Below, in pieces: positions 6,821-17,797 of a DNA stretch of 64,000 nucleotides. A model generated the notes under the pieces. The model had not been told where the DNA came from, searched no databases, and was given only the letters and a program-made list of their open reading frames with translations. This DNA is from JADJVL01 sp046331545. GTDB taxonomy: Bacteria; Acidobacteriota; Holophagae; Holophagales; Holophagaceae. The DNA is taken from assembly GCA_046331545.1 (NCBI GenBank), contig JAXLQR010000002.1, positions 1,488,001 through 1,552,000 on the forward strand, given 5' to 3'. Position 1 is the first letter of the stretch, and the number at the start of each line of letters is the position of its first letter. The position numbers and the translations under genes were made by a program.

Positions 6821-9800
6821 TCAGAAGCCCGCCAGGAAGAGGGCCACGTCGTCGTCGTCGCAGTCGCCGTCGCCATCCAGGTCCGCGGCCGGGAAGGCCG
6901 TGGGGACCCCGGGACCGGACCAGGCCCGCGCCAGGAAGGCCAGGTCCAGGACGTCGGCCGCGGCCCCGTCCCCGTCCAGGTCTCGGCCGCGCACCGCCAC
7001 GGTCAGGCTGGCCGTCGCGCTGCCGGCGCCGTTGGAGGCGGTGAGGGTGTAGGTGGTGGTGGCCGCGGGGGCGACCGGGAGGCTCGTCCCGGTCACGGGC
7101 CCGACGCCCGAGAGGACCACCGCCTCCGCGCCGGAGACGTTCCAGGCGAGGGTGGTCGTGCCCCCCGGCAGGACGGCGGCGGGGTTGGCGGTGAAGGCGA
7201 GGATGGCGGGCGGCCGGGGCGCCGGCGTGACGGCGAGCCGGGCCGGGCTCGACAGGACGCTGCCCAGGCTGTTGGCGACGAAGACCGTGTAGACCGCGCC
7301 ATCGTCCGCGAGGGCCGCGGGAGGGGTCGTGTAGCTGGGGCTGGTGGCGCCGGGGATCACGGCGCCGTCCCGCCGCCAGGCGTAGGCGGGGACGGGATTC
7401 CCGGTGGCCTGGACGCGGAAGGTGGCGGGCTGGCCCTCCACGGCGATGGCGTCCCCGGGTTGCGAGGTGATCCGCGGCGCCTCGAGGGGGGCGAGCACCG
7501 TGAGCACCGCCTCGCGGCTGCGGACGCTGCCGGCCCGGTTCTCGGCCACCAGCGCGAAGCGGCTGCCCTGGTCGGCCGGGGTCACGGGGCCCACCGCCAG
7601 GGAATTGGTGCTGAGGCCGGGGAGCTCGGCGCCGTCCCGCAGCCAGCGGTAGGCCACGCCGCTCCCCGAGGCCATGCCGAGGAAGCTGGCCGTGGCGCCG
7701 GGGAGGACGGTGGCGTCCTCCGGCTGGAGGACGATGGCGGGCGGGAAGAGGGAGACCGAGAGCGTGGCGGGCGCGCTGGCCACGGAGCCCGCGACGTTCG
7801 CCGCCACCGCGCGGAAGGCGGCGAGGTGGTCGCCGTCCGCGGCCGACGGCAGGGTGTAGGTTCCGCCCGTGGCTCCGGGAATGTCCACGCCGTCCCGCTG
7901 CCACCGGATCCGGGGCGCCGGGACGCCGGTGGCCGCGGCGGTGAAGGTGGCGGGCTCGCCCTCCTGCACGGCGAGGCCCACCGGCTCCAGGGTGAAGGCG
8001 GGCGCGGTGGAGGGCAGCACGCCGAGCACCGCGGGCGCGCTGGTGTCGCTGCCCGAGGCGTTGGTGGCCCGCAGCCGGAAGACCGCCCCGGCGTCCCCGA
8101 GGCCGACGACGCCCGTGGTGTAGGAACTGCCCGTAGCCCCCGGGATGTCGACGCCGTCCCGGGTCCACTGGTAGGCCGGGGCCGGGTAGCCGTTGGCGGT
8201 GGCCACGAAGGTGGCGCGCTCGCCGGCGTAGACCGTGGTGTCGGAGGGCTGCCGGTTGAAGGTGGGGGCCAGGGCGGCGGGCGTGCCGGTGAGCTCCCAG
8301 ACGCCCCGGCCGTAGGTGGCCGCCCGCAGGACCGTGCCGTCGGGGCCCAGCCAGAGGTCCCGCACCGCCACCAGGGGCAGGCCGGTGCCGTAGCGGCTCC
8401 AGGTGGCGCCGGCGTCGGCGCTGGCGTAGACGCCGAAGTCCGTGCCCGCGAAGAGGGCCCGCGCGTTCCCCGGATCCACCTGCACCACGTGCACCGGGAT
8501 CCCCGAGGGGAAGCCGGCGCCCTCCAGGGAGGTCCAGGTCGCCCCGCGGTCCCCGCTGCGCCAGAGGTGGGTCGCGGTGGCGCTCAGGGCCACCGAGGCC
8601 GCGTAGAGCACGGTCTCGTTCTGGGGGTCGTAGCCGACCCAGCTCAGGCTCAGCTCGTTGCCGGGGAAGGGGCCGAACTGGGTCCAGGTGGCCCCGCCGT
8701 CGGTGGTGGACCAGCCGGTCCCGCCGCTGGTGACCACCGCCACGCAGGCGGGGTCGAGGGCCGAGGCCCCGAGGTTGCGGATGACCCGGCCGCCCAGGGG
8801 CAGGCTTTCCGGGGTGCTGATCGGAGTCCAGCCCCCGCCGAAGGCGGTGGAGCGGAACACCGTCGTGTTGGTGAAGGTGAAGACCGTGTCGGGCTGGCTG
8901 CGCGCCCCGGAGGCGAGCTTGGTGAAGAAGGGGGCCGACCCCGAGTCCCCCGCTCCGCTGAGGCCGCTGGTGGCCTCGAAGAAGGTCTGCCCGCCGTCGC
9001 TGCTGCTGTACACGCGGGTGTAGTAGAGGCTCCCGAGCACCCGGTCGGCCTGGGCGGGATGCCAGAGGGTCCCGAAGCCGTCGCCACCGATGCCCGCTTC
9101 GAACACCGCGCTGGTGGCGAGGGCGGCGCCGCTCCCCTGGCGGATGCGGGTCCCGTTGTCCTGCAGGCCGAGGCTGATGCGGTCCCGGGCGTCGGGGGCG
9201 TCCGCCGCCTGGGTGGAGCCCAGGTTGTAGACGAGGTGGGTGGCGAGGCCCCGGTTCCGCCGGTTGTCCACGAAGGTGGGGTCCGCGCCGGGGTTCGGGC
9301 CCGAGGGCACGGGCGCGCGGTCCGGGTCCCGCAGGATGGCGAGCCCCCCGTCGTTGGCGAGGTACAGGGCGCGGGGACCGGTCCTGGACCAGGCGGCGGC
9401 GTGGAAGTCGGCGTGGGCGTACACGCGGTTCGCGCCGGTCCAGTGGGTGAGCTGCTCCCAGGAGGCGCCGCCGTCAGGGCTGCGGTAGAGGGCGAGGTTC
9501 GCCCCGGCGAAGAGCCGGTTGGGGTTCGCGGGGTCCACCGCCAGCAGCTGGTTGTACCAGCTCTGGCCGCCGTCCCCGGAGAGGTCGGGGCCGCTGGTGT
9601 TGAAGAGTCCGGCGGACCCGCCGGGCGAGGGGACGAAGGACCAGGTGAGGCCGCCGTCGCCGCTCCTGAGGACGCCCTTCAGGAGCGTGGAGCTGGACAG
9701 GTCCTCGCACAGGCCCCAGGCGAGGGTCGCGCTGGCGGGGCTCGTGGCCAGGGTGATGCGGCCCGGGGTTCCGGGGGCCGCGAGGCTGGCCTGGGCCCAG

Positions 9801-10684
9801 GCCAGGCCGGGGTTGGCGGCGTCCGTGGAGTACCAGAGGGAGCCCGCGCCGGAACCGGACTGGACGGAGGCGAGGACGCCCGTGGACCCGAGGCGCCGGA
9901 GGGTCCAGACCTTGGCGCCGGGGCCGAAGGGCTCCCAGCAGGTGAAGGAGAGGCCTCCGTCCGTGGAGCGCATGAGGCCGGCGTTGGTCCCGGCCAGCAC
10001 CAGGTTCGCGTCGAAGGCGAGGATGTCGTAGACCCTCGTGGTGGCGGCGCAGAGGCCGGCGGCGGCGGTCCAGGTGGCGCCACCGTCGGCGCTGCGGTAG
10101 AGCCCGCGCCCCTCGGCGTCGAAGGCGTCCCCGAGCCCGAGGTAGAGCACCTGGGGATCGGCGGGGCTCATGGCCAGGGCGCCCGTGCTGAGGTTCCCGC
10201 TGGCCGGGAGGCCGTCGGTCAGGGGCGTCCAGGTCCAGTCCCCGGGGGCGGCGAGGTCGGCGTCCACCGCCTTGTAGACGCCGCCGCCGCTGGTGGCCAG
10301 ATAGAGGATCTTCGGATCCGTGGGATGGGGCACCACCGCCACCGGGCGGCCGCTGTCGATGTCGGGGCGGCCGGCGCTGGTGAGCTGGGCCCGGGGGCCG
10401 AGGCAGGTCCAGGTCCCGCCGGGCGCCGGTGCGCCGGCCTGCGGCCCCGCGGCGGACCCGCCGGGCGCCGGGAAGGACCTGGGGAAGCGCCGGACCTGGG
10501 CTTCGGCCAGCCGCGCCTTCGCGTCCAGGTAGGCCGGGCCGGGGGCGCCGCCGAACCAGGCCCGCTCCGCGTCCCGGCGCAGGTCCGGCCGGTCGGGCTC
10601 CCGGGGCGGCGCCTGCGGCGGGCCCCCGGGCAGGACGAGGAGGCCGAGGGCGAGCAGGCCTGGGGAGAGGAGGGGATGGGCCAT
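6821..10684 (-). CDS. Large secreted propeller/Ig-like/dockerin-type protein
   Basis: 1287 residues. A signal peptide is followed by a long beta-propeller region (to about residue 810) with many Asp-box motifs of the S-x-D-G-G-x-T-W type, as in sortilin/VPS10 and exo-glycosidase-like propellers. Then come four Ig-like repeats of about 85-90 residues sharing a W-x-R-D-G core, a fifth Ig-like segment (TANPAAVLPGGTTTLAW), and a C-terminal pair of Ca-binding DLDGDG loops typical of dockerin type I repeats. Probably an extracellular adhesion or polysaccharide-related protein. Dockerin-like ends occur widely outside cellulosomes, so no cohesin partner is implied. The Ig repeats are similar enough to have arisen by internal duplication. 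Confidence 0.85.
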   Translation of the reverse strand: MAHPLLSPGLLALGLLVLPGGPPQAPPREPDRPDLRRDAERAWFGGAPGPAYLDAKARLAEAQVRRFPRSFPAPGGSAAGPQAGAPAPGGTWTCLGPRAQLTSAGRPDIDSGRPVAVVPHPTDPKILYLATSGGGVYKAVDADLAAPGDWTWTPLTDGLPASGNLSTGALAMSPADPQVLYLGLGDAFDAEGRGLYRSADGGATWTAAAGLCAATTRVYDILAFDANLVLAGTNAGLMRSTDGGLSFTCWEPFGPGAKVWTLRRLGSTGVLASVQSGSGAGSLWYSTDAANPGLAWAQASLAAPGTPGRITLATSPASATLAWGLCEDLSSSTLLKGVLRSGDGGLTWSFVPSPGGSAGLFNTSGPDLSGDGGQSWYNQLLAVDPANPNRLFAGANLALYRSPDGGASWEQLTHWTGANRVYAHADFHAAAWSRTGPRALYLANDGGLAILRDPDRAPVPSGPNPGADPTFVDNRRNRGLATHLVYNLGSTQAADAPDARDRISLGLQDNGTRIRQGSGAALATSAVFEAGIGGDGFGTLWHPAQADRVLGSLYYTRVYSSSDGGQTFFEATSGLSGAGDSGSAPFFTKLASGARSQPDTVFTFTNTTVFRSTAFGGGWTPISTPESLPLGGRVIRNLGASALDPACVAVVTSGGTGWSTTDGGATWTQFGPFPGNELSLSWVGYDPQNETVLYAASVALSATATHLWRSGDRGATWTSLEGAGFPSGIPVHVVQVDPGNARALFAGTDFGVYASADAGATWSRYGTGLPLVAVRDLWLGPDGTVLRAATYGRGVWELTGTPAALAPTFNRQPSDTTVYAGERATFVATANGYPAPAYQWTRDGVDIPGATGSSYTTGVVGLGDAGAVFRLRATNASGSDTSAPAVLGVLPSTAPAFTLEPVGLAVQEGEPATFTAAATGVPAPRIRWQRDGVDIPGATGGTYTLPSAADGDHLAAFRAVAANVAGSVASAPATLSVSLFPPAIVLQPEDATVLPGATASFLGMASGSGVAYRWLRDGAELPGLSTNSLAVGPVTPADQGSRFALVAENRAGSVRSREAVLTVLAPLEAPRITSQPGDAIAVEGQPATFRVQATGNPVPAYAWRRDGAVIPGATSPSYTTPPAALADDGAVYTVFVANSLGSVLSSPARLAVTPAPRPPAILAFTANPAAVLPGGTTTLAWNVSGAEAVVLSGVGPVTGTSLPVAPAATTTYTLTASNGAGSATASLTVAVRGRDLDGDGAAADVLDLAFLARAWSGPGVPTAFPAADLDGDGDCDDDDVALFLAGF

Positions 10685-10717
10685 GGTCCGGGTGCGGACC
10701 AGGATATCCCGCCCCGC

Positions 10718-11722
10718 TCAGCGGGCCAGCACGGCCACCATCTCCGTGAAGTCACGGGGCGGCTCGGGGCGGGGATCGCGGATGGCGGAGAGGGGCCGCA
10801 CCACCATGCGGCCGGCCTCGACGCCGAGGTAGAAGGCCCGCTGGCCCGCGGCCAGGCGCTTCACCGCCTCCACGCCCCAGCGGCTGCCCCAGATGCGGTC
10901 CATGGCGGTGGGGCTGCCGCCCCGCTGGATGTGGCCCAGGACCACCACGCGCAGGTCCAGGCCGAAGTCGTGGCGCAGGCGGCTGCCCACGTTCATCGCC
11001 CCGCCCTCCTGGTCCCCCTCCGCCACCACCACGATGGAGCTGCGCTTGCCCCGCTCCCAGTTGGCGCGCAGCTGCTCCACCAGCACCTCGTAGGTGTCGG
11101 ACTCGCTCTCGGGGTAGAGCACGGCCTCGGCGCCGCAGGCGATGGCGGTGTGCACCGCCAGCATGCCGCTGGCCCGTCCCATGACTTCCACCAGGAAGAG
11201 GCGCTCGTGGGACGACGCCGTGTCCCGGATGCGGTCGATGGCCTCGACGGCGGTGTTCAGCGCCGTGTCGAAGCCCAGGGTGCGGTCGGTGCCCGGCAGG
11301 TCGTTGTCGATGGTGCCGGGGATCCCGGCGCAGGCCACGCCGTGCTCCCGGTAGAGCAGCTCGGCGCCGGTGAAGGAGCCGTCGCCGCCGATGACCACCA
11401 GGGCCTCGATGCCCGCCGTCCGGAGCCCTTCCGCCACCTGGGCCCGCACCGCAGGATCGAGGAAGGCCTTGCAGCGGGCGGTGTGGAGGATGGTGCCGCC
11501 CCGCTGGAGGATGTTGGCGCACTGGCGGCTCGTCAGCTCCGGCCAGTCCCGGTCCACCAGGCCCTGGAAGCCGTGGTGCACGCCCCGCACCTCGACGCCC
11601 AGGGCGACGGCCTGGCGCACCACCGCGCGGATGGCGGCGTTCATGCCCGGCGCGTCGCCCCCGGAGGTGAGGACCCCGATGCGGCGCAGCGCGCCCCCCA
11701 GGCCGTCCGCCGGGGCGCCCAT
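10718..11722 (-). CDS. pfkA: 6-phosphofructokinase
   Basis: 334 residues, close to the usual 320-340. LTSGGDAPGMNAAIR near residue 18 (ATP site), GGDGSF (the Gly after GGD marks the ATP-dependent rather than PPi-dependent class), GIPGTIDNDLPGTD with the catalytic Asp, EVMGRASG, and LGHIQRGGSPTAMDR are all present. It phosphorylates fructose-6-phosphate, the committed glycolytic step. Its start lies 1 bp after the stop of the small basic gene at 11724-12053. Confidence 0.95.
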   Translation of the reverse strand: MGAPADGLGGALRRIGVLTSGGDAPGMNAAIRAVVRQAVALGVEVRGVHHGFQGLVDRDWPELTSRQCANILQRGGTILHTARCKAFLDPAVRAQVAEGLRTAGIEALVVIGGDGSFTGAELLYREHGVACAGIPGTIDNDLPGTDRTLGFDTALNTAVEAIDRIRDTASSHERLFLVEVMGRASGMLAVHTAIACGAEAVLYPESESDTYEVLVEQLRANWERGKRSSIVVVAEGDQEGGAMNVGSRLRHDFGLDLRVVVLGHIQRGGSPTAMDRIWGSRWGVEAVKRLAAGQRAFYLGVEAGRMVVRPLSAIRDPRPEPPRDFTEMVAVLAR

Positions 11723-11723
11723 C

Positions 11724-12053
11724 TCAGCGCCGGCGCTTGCGGGGCGTCGCCTTCCCGGACTTCGGCGCGCCCCTGCCCTTCTTCACCGTCCCCTTCCTCC
11801 CGTGGCGGCTGCGGCGGGAGGCCTTGTAGCCGCGCGTGTCCCGAGGATGGATCTCCGGGGCCGGCAGCGGGGGCGGCTCCACGATGCCCCTCGGCACCGG
11901 CGGCAGGTCGGCCTCGGCGAGGCCCTGGGCGGCGGCCCGCTGGGCCCGCGCCTTCATCACCGGATCCGTCCCGATGTCCTGGAGGCCCGGGGCGGACCCG
12001 AAGGCCAGCTCGGCGCTGACCGCGCAGAGGAGCAGGGGGTTGAGGAACTTCAT
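11724..12053 (-). CDS. Small basic secreted protein
   Basis: 109 residues from the ATG at 12053 (MKFLNPLLLCAVSAELAFG), a plausible signal peptide; a GTG 21 bp upstream is an alternative. The mature protein has a Pro-rich middle and a strongly basic C-terminal 40 residues (many Arg, Lys and Gly, ending PRKRRR). A promoter-like TTGGCA-N17-TAGGCT lies upstream at 12080-12108. It is the first gene of the minus-strand run that includes pfkA and manC. Function unknown; the basic tail could bind nucleic acid, polysaccharide or LPS. Confidence 0.55.
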   Translation of the reverse strand: MKFLNPLLLCAVSAELAFGSAPGLQDIGTDPVMKARAQRAAAQGLAEADLPPVPRGIVEPPPLPAPEIHPRDTRGYKASRRSRHGRKGTVKKGRGAPKSGKATPRKRRR

Positions 12054-12079
12054 CGGGGACTCCGAAGACCGCACTCTTG

Positions 12080-12108
12080 AGCCTAATCCTCGGGCCTGGT
12101 GATGCCAA
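12080..12108 (-). promoter_or_regulatory. Sigma-70-type promoter for the pfkA run
   Basis: TTGGCA and TAGGCT separated by 17 bp on the minus strand, with the predicted transcription start about 20 bp before the ATG at 12053. It resembles the promoter-like elements at 41170-41198 and before both tRNAs. Confidence 0.45.
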
Positions 12109-12170
12109 GGATTCCCCGGATACGGCCCCCCGAGGCCTCCGCGTTAGACTTTGGGCTCCCTGGAGCCGTC

Positions 12171-14011
<1,841 letters not shown>

Positions 14012-14012
<1 letters not shown>

Positions 14013-14479
14013 TGCTCGAGGCCCCCGACGCCCAGAGCTACCTGGAGGACTTCCTCCTGGTGGCCCACAACAGCCTCCGGCACAAGGGGGACCGCCACCG
14101 CGCGGACGCCCTCCTCCAGCGCTGGGTGGCGGCCTGGCTGGGCAAGGAGCGGGTGGTCAACGGCACCTTCTCCAACCACGGCGCCTACCTCCACTTCGCC
14201 CAGTTCCTGCAGGGCCAGTGGGTGCAGGTCTTCGCCTGGCACGCGGCCCACGGCCACGGCCTCTCCCTGCGGGGCCCGGATCCGGACCGCACCCGCAAGG
14301 GCCACAAGCACCGGGCGAACCGGCTGGACACCGCGCGCCTGGACGCCCTTTTCGAGGCCTGGTCCGCGCACCCGGAGGCGCGGCCCGCCGGCCTGGCGGT
14401 GGAGTTCTTCCTGACCGAGACGCCGGATGAGACGTATGATCGGTGCCTGCAGGAGGTGCTCCAGCACCTCGGCCCCTGA
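14012..14479 (+). CDS. Hypothetical protein downstream of thiC
   Basis: 155 residues, starting inside the thiC stop (TGATG), so translation is probably coupled. It is a soluble protein rich in Leu, His, Arg and Trp without signal or membrane segments; a conserved-looking core is VVNGTFSNHGAYLHFAQF. No family recognised. A link to thiamine synthesis is suggested only by position. Confidence 0.6.
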
Positions 14480-14510
14480 ATCCGGACGTCCCCCTTCCGC
14501 CCCTCCGCCC

Positions 14511-15011
14511 ATGATCCGCGACAGCCTCCGACCCTACGGCATCTCCACGGCGCACACCCGCGCCGTGATCGCCTCGGTGCCCGACACGCGGCCGGACATC
14601 TGGGACAAGCGCTGGGACTACGGCGTGCGCACCCTCCGGGAGCAGCTCGCCCACCTGGCCCTGGTGCGGGAGAGCACGCTCACGACGCTCACCAAGGGCA
14701 ATCCCAACCTCCTGGCGGCGATCTACGGCGAGGCGCCCTGGATCGCCGGCAGCGGCAAGACCTCGGACCTGCTCCTGGCCTGGGACCTCCACAGCCAGAC
14801 CTGCGAGAGCCTGATGATGAACATCCGCCAGGACGCCCTGGACAAGCCCTTCGTCACCGAGTTCGGGAACGTCAGCAAGCCGGCGAACTACCTGCGGCTG
14901 ATGCTCCTCGAGGAGACCCACCACCGGGCCCAGATGATCCTCCAGCTCCGGCTCCTGGGCCTCGAGCCCCCGGACTTCCCCGGACGCGCCTGGGCCGAGC
15001 TGGGCGTCTGA
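14511..15011 (+). CDS. DinB-family protein
   Basis: 166 residues from the ATG at 14511. The length, four-helix pattern and His positions (QLAHLAL early, EETHHRAQM near the C-terminus) fit the DinB/YfiT-like putative metal-dependent family, in which three histidines bind a metal and some members act in thiol transfer (bacillithiol or mycothiol pathways). The middle His of the triad is less clear. It starts 31 bp after the preceding gene. Confidence 0.7.
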   Translation: MIRDSLRPYGISTAHTRAVIASVPDTRPDIWDKRWDYGVRTLREQLAHLALVRESTLTTLTKGNPNLLAAIYGEAPWIAGSGKTSDLLLAWDLHSQTCESLMMNIRQDALDKPFVTEFGNVSKPANYLRLMLLEETHHRAQMILQLRLLGLEPPDFPGRAWAELGV

Positions 15012-15400
15012 GGCCGCCGTTCCCGGAACCGCTCCGTCCAGCGTCGGGGTGGGTGGCATGGGCGAGGAGGCAGGTTCCGGCGGAGCCGCGCGGCGGTTCA
15101 GGTCGTGGTCCGGCGCTGGACCTCCTGCCGTTGACCTACAGCCGTTGACCTTCGCCATTGACCTTCCAGAGGCATGCGCGTCCACCGCGGCCGCGCCTTC
15201 CGGCCACGGCGGACACGCATGCGGCCAAGCGGAGCGCGGCAGGGGAGGGAACGCCTCCCTGGGTGGTCCTCCCGTCTCGGGAACGGCGCGGCCGCGGGTC
15301 CCCCATGGCCCGCCCTTGGTCCGTGGCCGGGGTTTTCGTCCCGCCGCATCCATTCCCCCGGCCGGGACCTGGTCCATGCTCCTGCCCCGCTCCGGCCCGC
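15012..15400. other. Gene-free interval with repeats
   Basis: 389 bp between the convergent DinB-like and moaA genes. No convincing coding frame. It holds three near-identical 11-mers GCC(G/A)TTGACCT at 15127, 15141 and 15154, and an imperfect 19-bp inverted repeat (15172-15190 with 15204-15222, GCATGCG...CGCATGC) that could be a shared terminator. The remainder is GC-rich without visible structure. Confidence 0.5.
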
Positions 15401-16426
15401 CTATCCCCCGATGTGGAACATCTCCACCTTCCGCTGCCGGGCGGTCTCCTCGGTCCGGATCTCGGAATAGTGGTCGTCCCGGCGCCTCCACCGCGCCGCG
15501 ATCAGCGCCTCGAGGTCCCCGTCGCTGGCGCCGTGGCGCAGGGCGGTCTTGAGGTCGAGGCCCTCGTGGCCGAAGAGGCACGTGAACAGCCTCCCCTCGG
15601 CGCTCAGGCGGGCGCGGTCGCAGCCGCCGCAGAAGGGCGCGGTGACGCTGGCCACTAGGCCGAACTCCCCGCTGCCGTCGCTGAAGCGCCAGCGCTCGGC
15701 CACGCGGCCCGCGAGGGGCTCCTGGATGGGTTCGACGTCCCAGCGCTTGCGGATGCGCGCCAGCAGGCCCTCCGCGGGCACCACCGCGTCCAGCTTCCAG
15801 CCGTTCAGGGTGCCCACGTCCATGAACTCGATGAAGCGCAGGATGTGCCCGCGGGCCCGGGCAAAGGCCAGGAGGTCCAGGGCCTCGCCGTCGTTCACGC
15901 CCTTCTGGAGCACGCAGTTCAGCTTCAGGGGCGCAAAGCCGGCGGCCTTGGCCGCCTCCAGGCCCAGGAGCACCTTCTCCAGGGGCACCGGGGTGTCGTT
16001 GAGGCTGCGGAAGCGGCCCGGGTCCAGGGTGTCCAGGCTCACGGTGAGCCGCTGCAGCCCGGCCTCCTTCAGGGCCCCCGCCATCTCCACCAGCAGGGCG
16101 CCGTTGGTGGTCAGCGCCAGGTCCTTCAGCCCCGGGAGGGCCCGCAGCCGCCGGATCAGCTCCGGCAGCCCGTGGCGCAGCAGCGGCTCGCCCCCCGTGA
16201 GGCGGAGCTTCTCGACGCCCAGGCCGACGAAGATCCGCGCCAGGCGCTCCAGCTCCTCGAAGTGGAGGATCTCCTCCTTCGGCAGGAAGGCGGCGCCGTG
16301 CTCCTCGCTGGTGGCCGTCCCGAAGACCTCCCGGGGCATGCAGTAGCGGCAGCGGAAGTTGCACCGGTCCGTCACCGAGACGCGGAGGGCCTTCAGGGGG
16401 CGGGCGCGGAGGTCCAGCAGGGGCAT
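15401..16426 (-). CDS. moaA: GTP 3',8-cyclase (molybdenum cofactor synthesis)
   Basis: 341 residues. The radical-SAM cluster motif C22-x3-C26-x2-C29 (CNFRCRYC), LRLTGGEPLLR, and the C-terminal second cluster region with TAPFCGGCDRARLSAEGRLFTCLF fit MoaA, as does the terminal Gly-Gly (FHIGG) needed for activity. It converts GTP to the 3',8-cyclic intermediate of molybdopterin, the first step of Moco synthesis. No other moa gene lies next to it, so the pathway is dispersed. Confidence 0.95.
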   Translation of the reverse strand: MPLLDLRARPLKALRVSVTDRCNFRCRYCMPREVFGTATSEEHGAAFLPKEEILHFEELERLARIFVGLGVEKLRLTGGEPLLRHGLPELIRRLRALPGLKDLALTTNGALLVEMAGALKEAGLQRLTVSLDTLDPGRFRSLNDTPVPLEKVLLGLEAAKAAGFAPLKLNCVLQKGVNDGEALDLLAFARARGHILRFIEFMDVGTLNGWKLDAVVPAEGLLARIRKRWDVEPIQEPLAGRVAERWRFSDGSGEFGLVASVTAPFCGGCDRARLSAEGRLFTCLFGHEGLDLKTALRHGASDGDLEALIAARWRRRDDHYSEIRTEETARQRKVEMFHIGG

Positions 16427-16539
16427 GGAGCCAGGATAGGACCTTCGGACCCCCGCTCCGCGCGCCTCGCGGCCATCGCCAATCCGCGCGGGCCTTTTCC
16501 CGGCGTTCCAGGCAAAATGGACGTTTGCCCGGATTCCCC

Positions 16540-17778
16540 ATGTCCTTCCTGAAGAACCTCTTCCACCGCGCCCCGGAGGCGCCGCTGCCGACCCTCGAGG
16601 CCCTGGCCTCGGAGCGGGGCCTCGCCCTGGACCTGCCGGGGCTGGCGGCGCTGCTGCCGGACTTCGAGCACCAGGGGCCCGAGGGGCGGAAGGCCTGGGC
16701 GGACGCGGTGAAGGCCTGCGTGGACCGGGGCTGGCCCCTGCCGCCCGCCTTCGAGGAGGCCCTGGAGGATCTCTGGCCCGAGATCGTGCCGCTCTGGACG
16801 GCCCACCGGGACGGCTTCAAGTTCTGGCCCTTCGCCGAAGGCCTGGCCACCCGGGCCCGGGTGGGGGCGCAGCCCGTGCCGGAAGCCTGGGCGACCCTGT
16901 GGGGCGTGCGGATCGAGGACGTGCTGGAACGCGCGGTGGAGCATCTCCGGGAGGCCAGCCGGACGCCCTTCGAGCGCCTGCCTTCGGGCATCTACCGCAG
17001 CCCGCAGGGGGACGGCCATGACGCCGCCCGCCTGCTCCTGCCCGAGCTCTGGGAGGACATCTTCCCCAAGCAGAACCTCTTCGTCGGCCTGCCGAGCCCC
17101 GGCGAGCTCTACGTCGCGCCCCAGGTCCTCCTGCCCAAGCTCGCGGAGGCCGTGGACCGGAGCCTGGGATCCACCGCCGCCGGCCACCGCCTCGTGTACA
17201 CCCTCTACCAGCGCGTCGAGGGCAAGTTCGTGCCGGCGAACCTCCAGGATCCCCACCCCATCGCCCAGACCCAGCGGCAGCTCCGGCAGACCGACTACGT
17301 GATGGCCCTGGAGGCCCAGAAGGAGGTCCTCGCCGCCCTGGGCGGACGGGCCGCGCCGGTGGGCATCCTGCCCCACCCCAACACCGGCCGCACCTTCACC
17401 GTCGCGACGTGGAAGGGCGACATGCCCTGCTTCCTCCCGGAGACCGACCTGGTGGCCTTCCAGGACGCGGCGGGGGCCCCCCTTGGCATCTACCACCGCT
17501 CCACCTTCCCCCGCGTCCCGACCCTCAAGGGCGTCGACGTGGACATCTGGGGCCCGCGGCGGGTCCGCTTCGACGCCTTCCCCACCGCCGGGCAGCTCGA
17601 CCTGCTGGAGCGCTTCGCCGACGCCGAGCAGATGGCGGCCCTGAGCAAGGGCGGGACGCCGGCCCGCCGGCCCGCCCCCGCGGGCCGTCCGGGCCCTCCG
17701 CCGCCCGGCCAGGCCCCCGCCGCCGCTCCGCCGCCGCCGCACCTGAAGGACGTGAAGCTCGGCGCCCAGGAGGACTGA
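16540..17778 (+). CDS. Hypothetical cytoplasmic protein with Pro-rich tail
   Basis: 412 residues from the ATG at 16540 (MSFLKNLFHRAPE); a TTG 15 bp upstream is possible. No signal peptide. The body (1-375) is globular, with several W-rich stretches, and ends in a Pro/Ala/Gly-rich linker (PAPAGRPGPPPPGQAPAAA) and a short charged tail. I do not recognise the family. It is transcribed alone, divergent from moaA. Confidence 0.6.
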   Translation: MSFLKNLFHRAPEAPLPTLEALASERGLALDLPGLAALLPDFEHQGPEGRKAWADAVKACVDRGWPLPPAFEEALEDLWPEIVPLWTAHRDGFKFWPFAEGLATRARVGAQPVPEAWATLWGVRIEDVLERAVEHLREASRTPFERLPSGIYRSPQGDGHDAARLLLPELWEDIFPKQNLFVGLPSPGELYVAPQVLLPKLAEAVDRSLGSTAAGHRLVYTLYQRVEGKFVPANLQDPHPIAQTQRQLRQTDYVMALEAQKEVLAALGGRAAPVGILPHPNTGRTFTVATWKGDMPCFLPETDLVAFQDAAGAPLGIYHRSTFPRVPTLKGVDVDIWGPRRVRFDAFPTAGQLDLLERFADAEQMAALSKGGTPARRPAPAGRPGPPPPGQAPAAAPPPPHLKDVKLGAQED

Positions 17779-17797
17779 GGGCGCGGCCCTCGCCGCC

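Noticed and set aside
7460..12019. Very long plus-strand open frame (about 1500 codons)
   Set aside because: It is antisense to the exoprotein and pfkA genes, and its Gly/Arg/Ala-rich translation is the product of high-GC codon bias on the other strand.
12054..12170. TPP riboswitch upstream of thiC
   Set aside because: None of the conserved segments could be found and the gap is too short for a full element plus promoter.
15049..15552. Open frame in the gap before moaA
   Set aside because: No ribosome site, biased composition, and it runs into moaA on the opposite strand.
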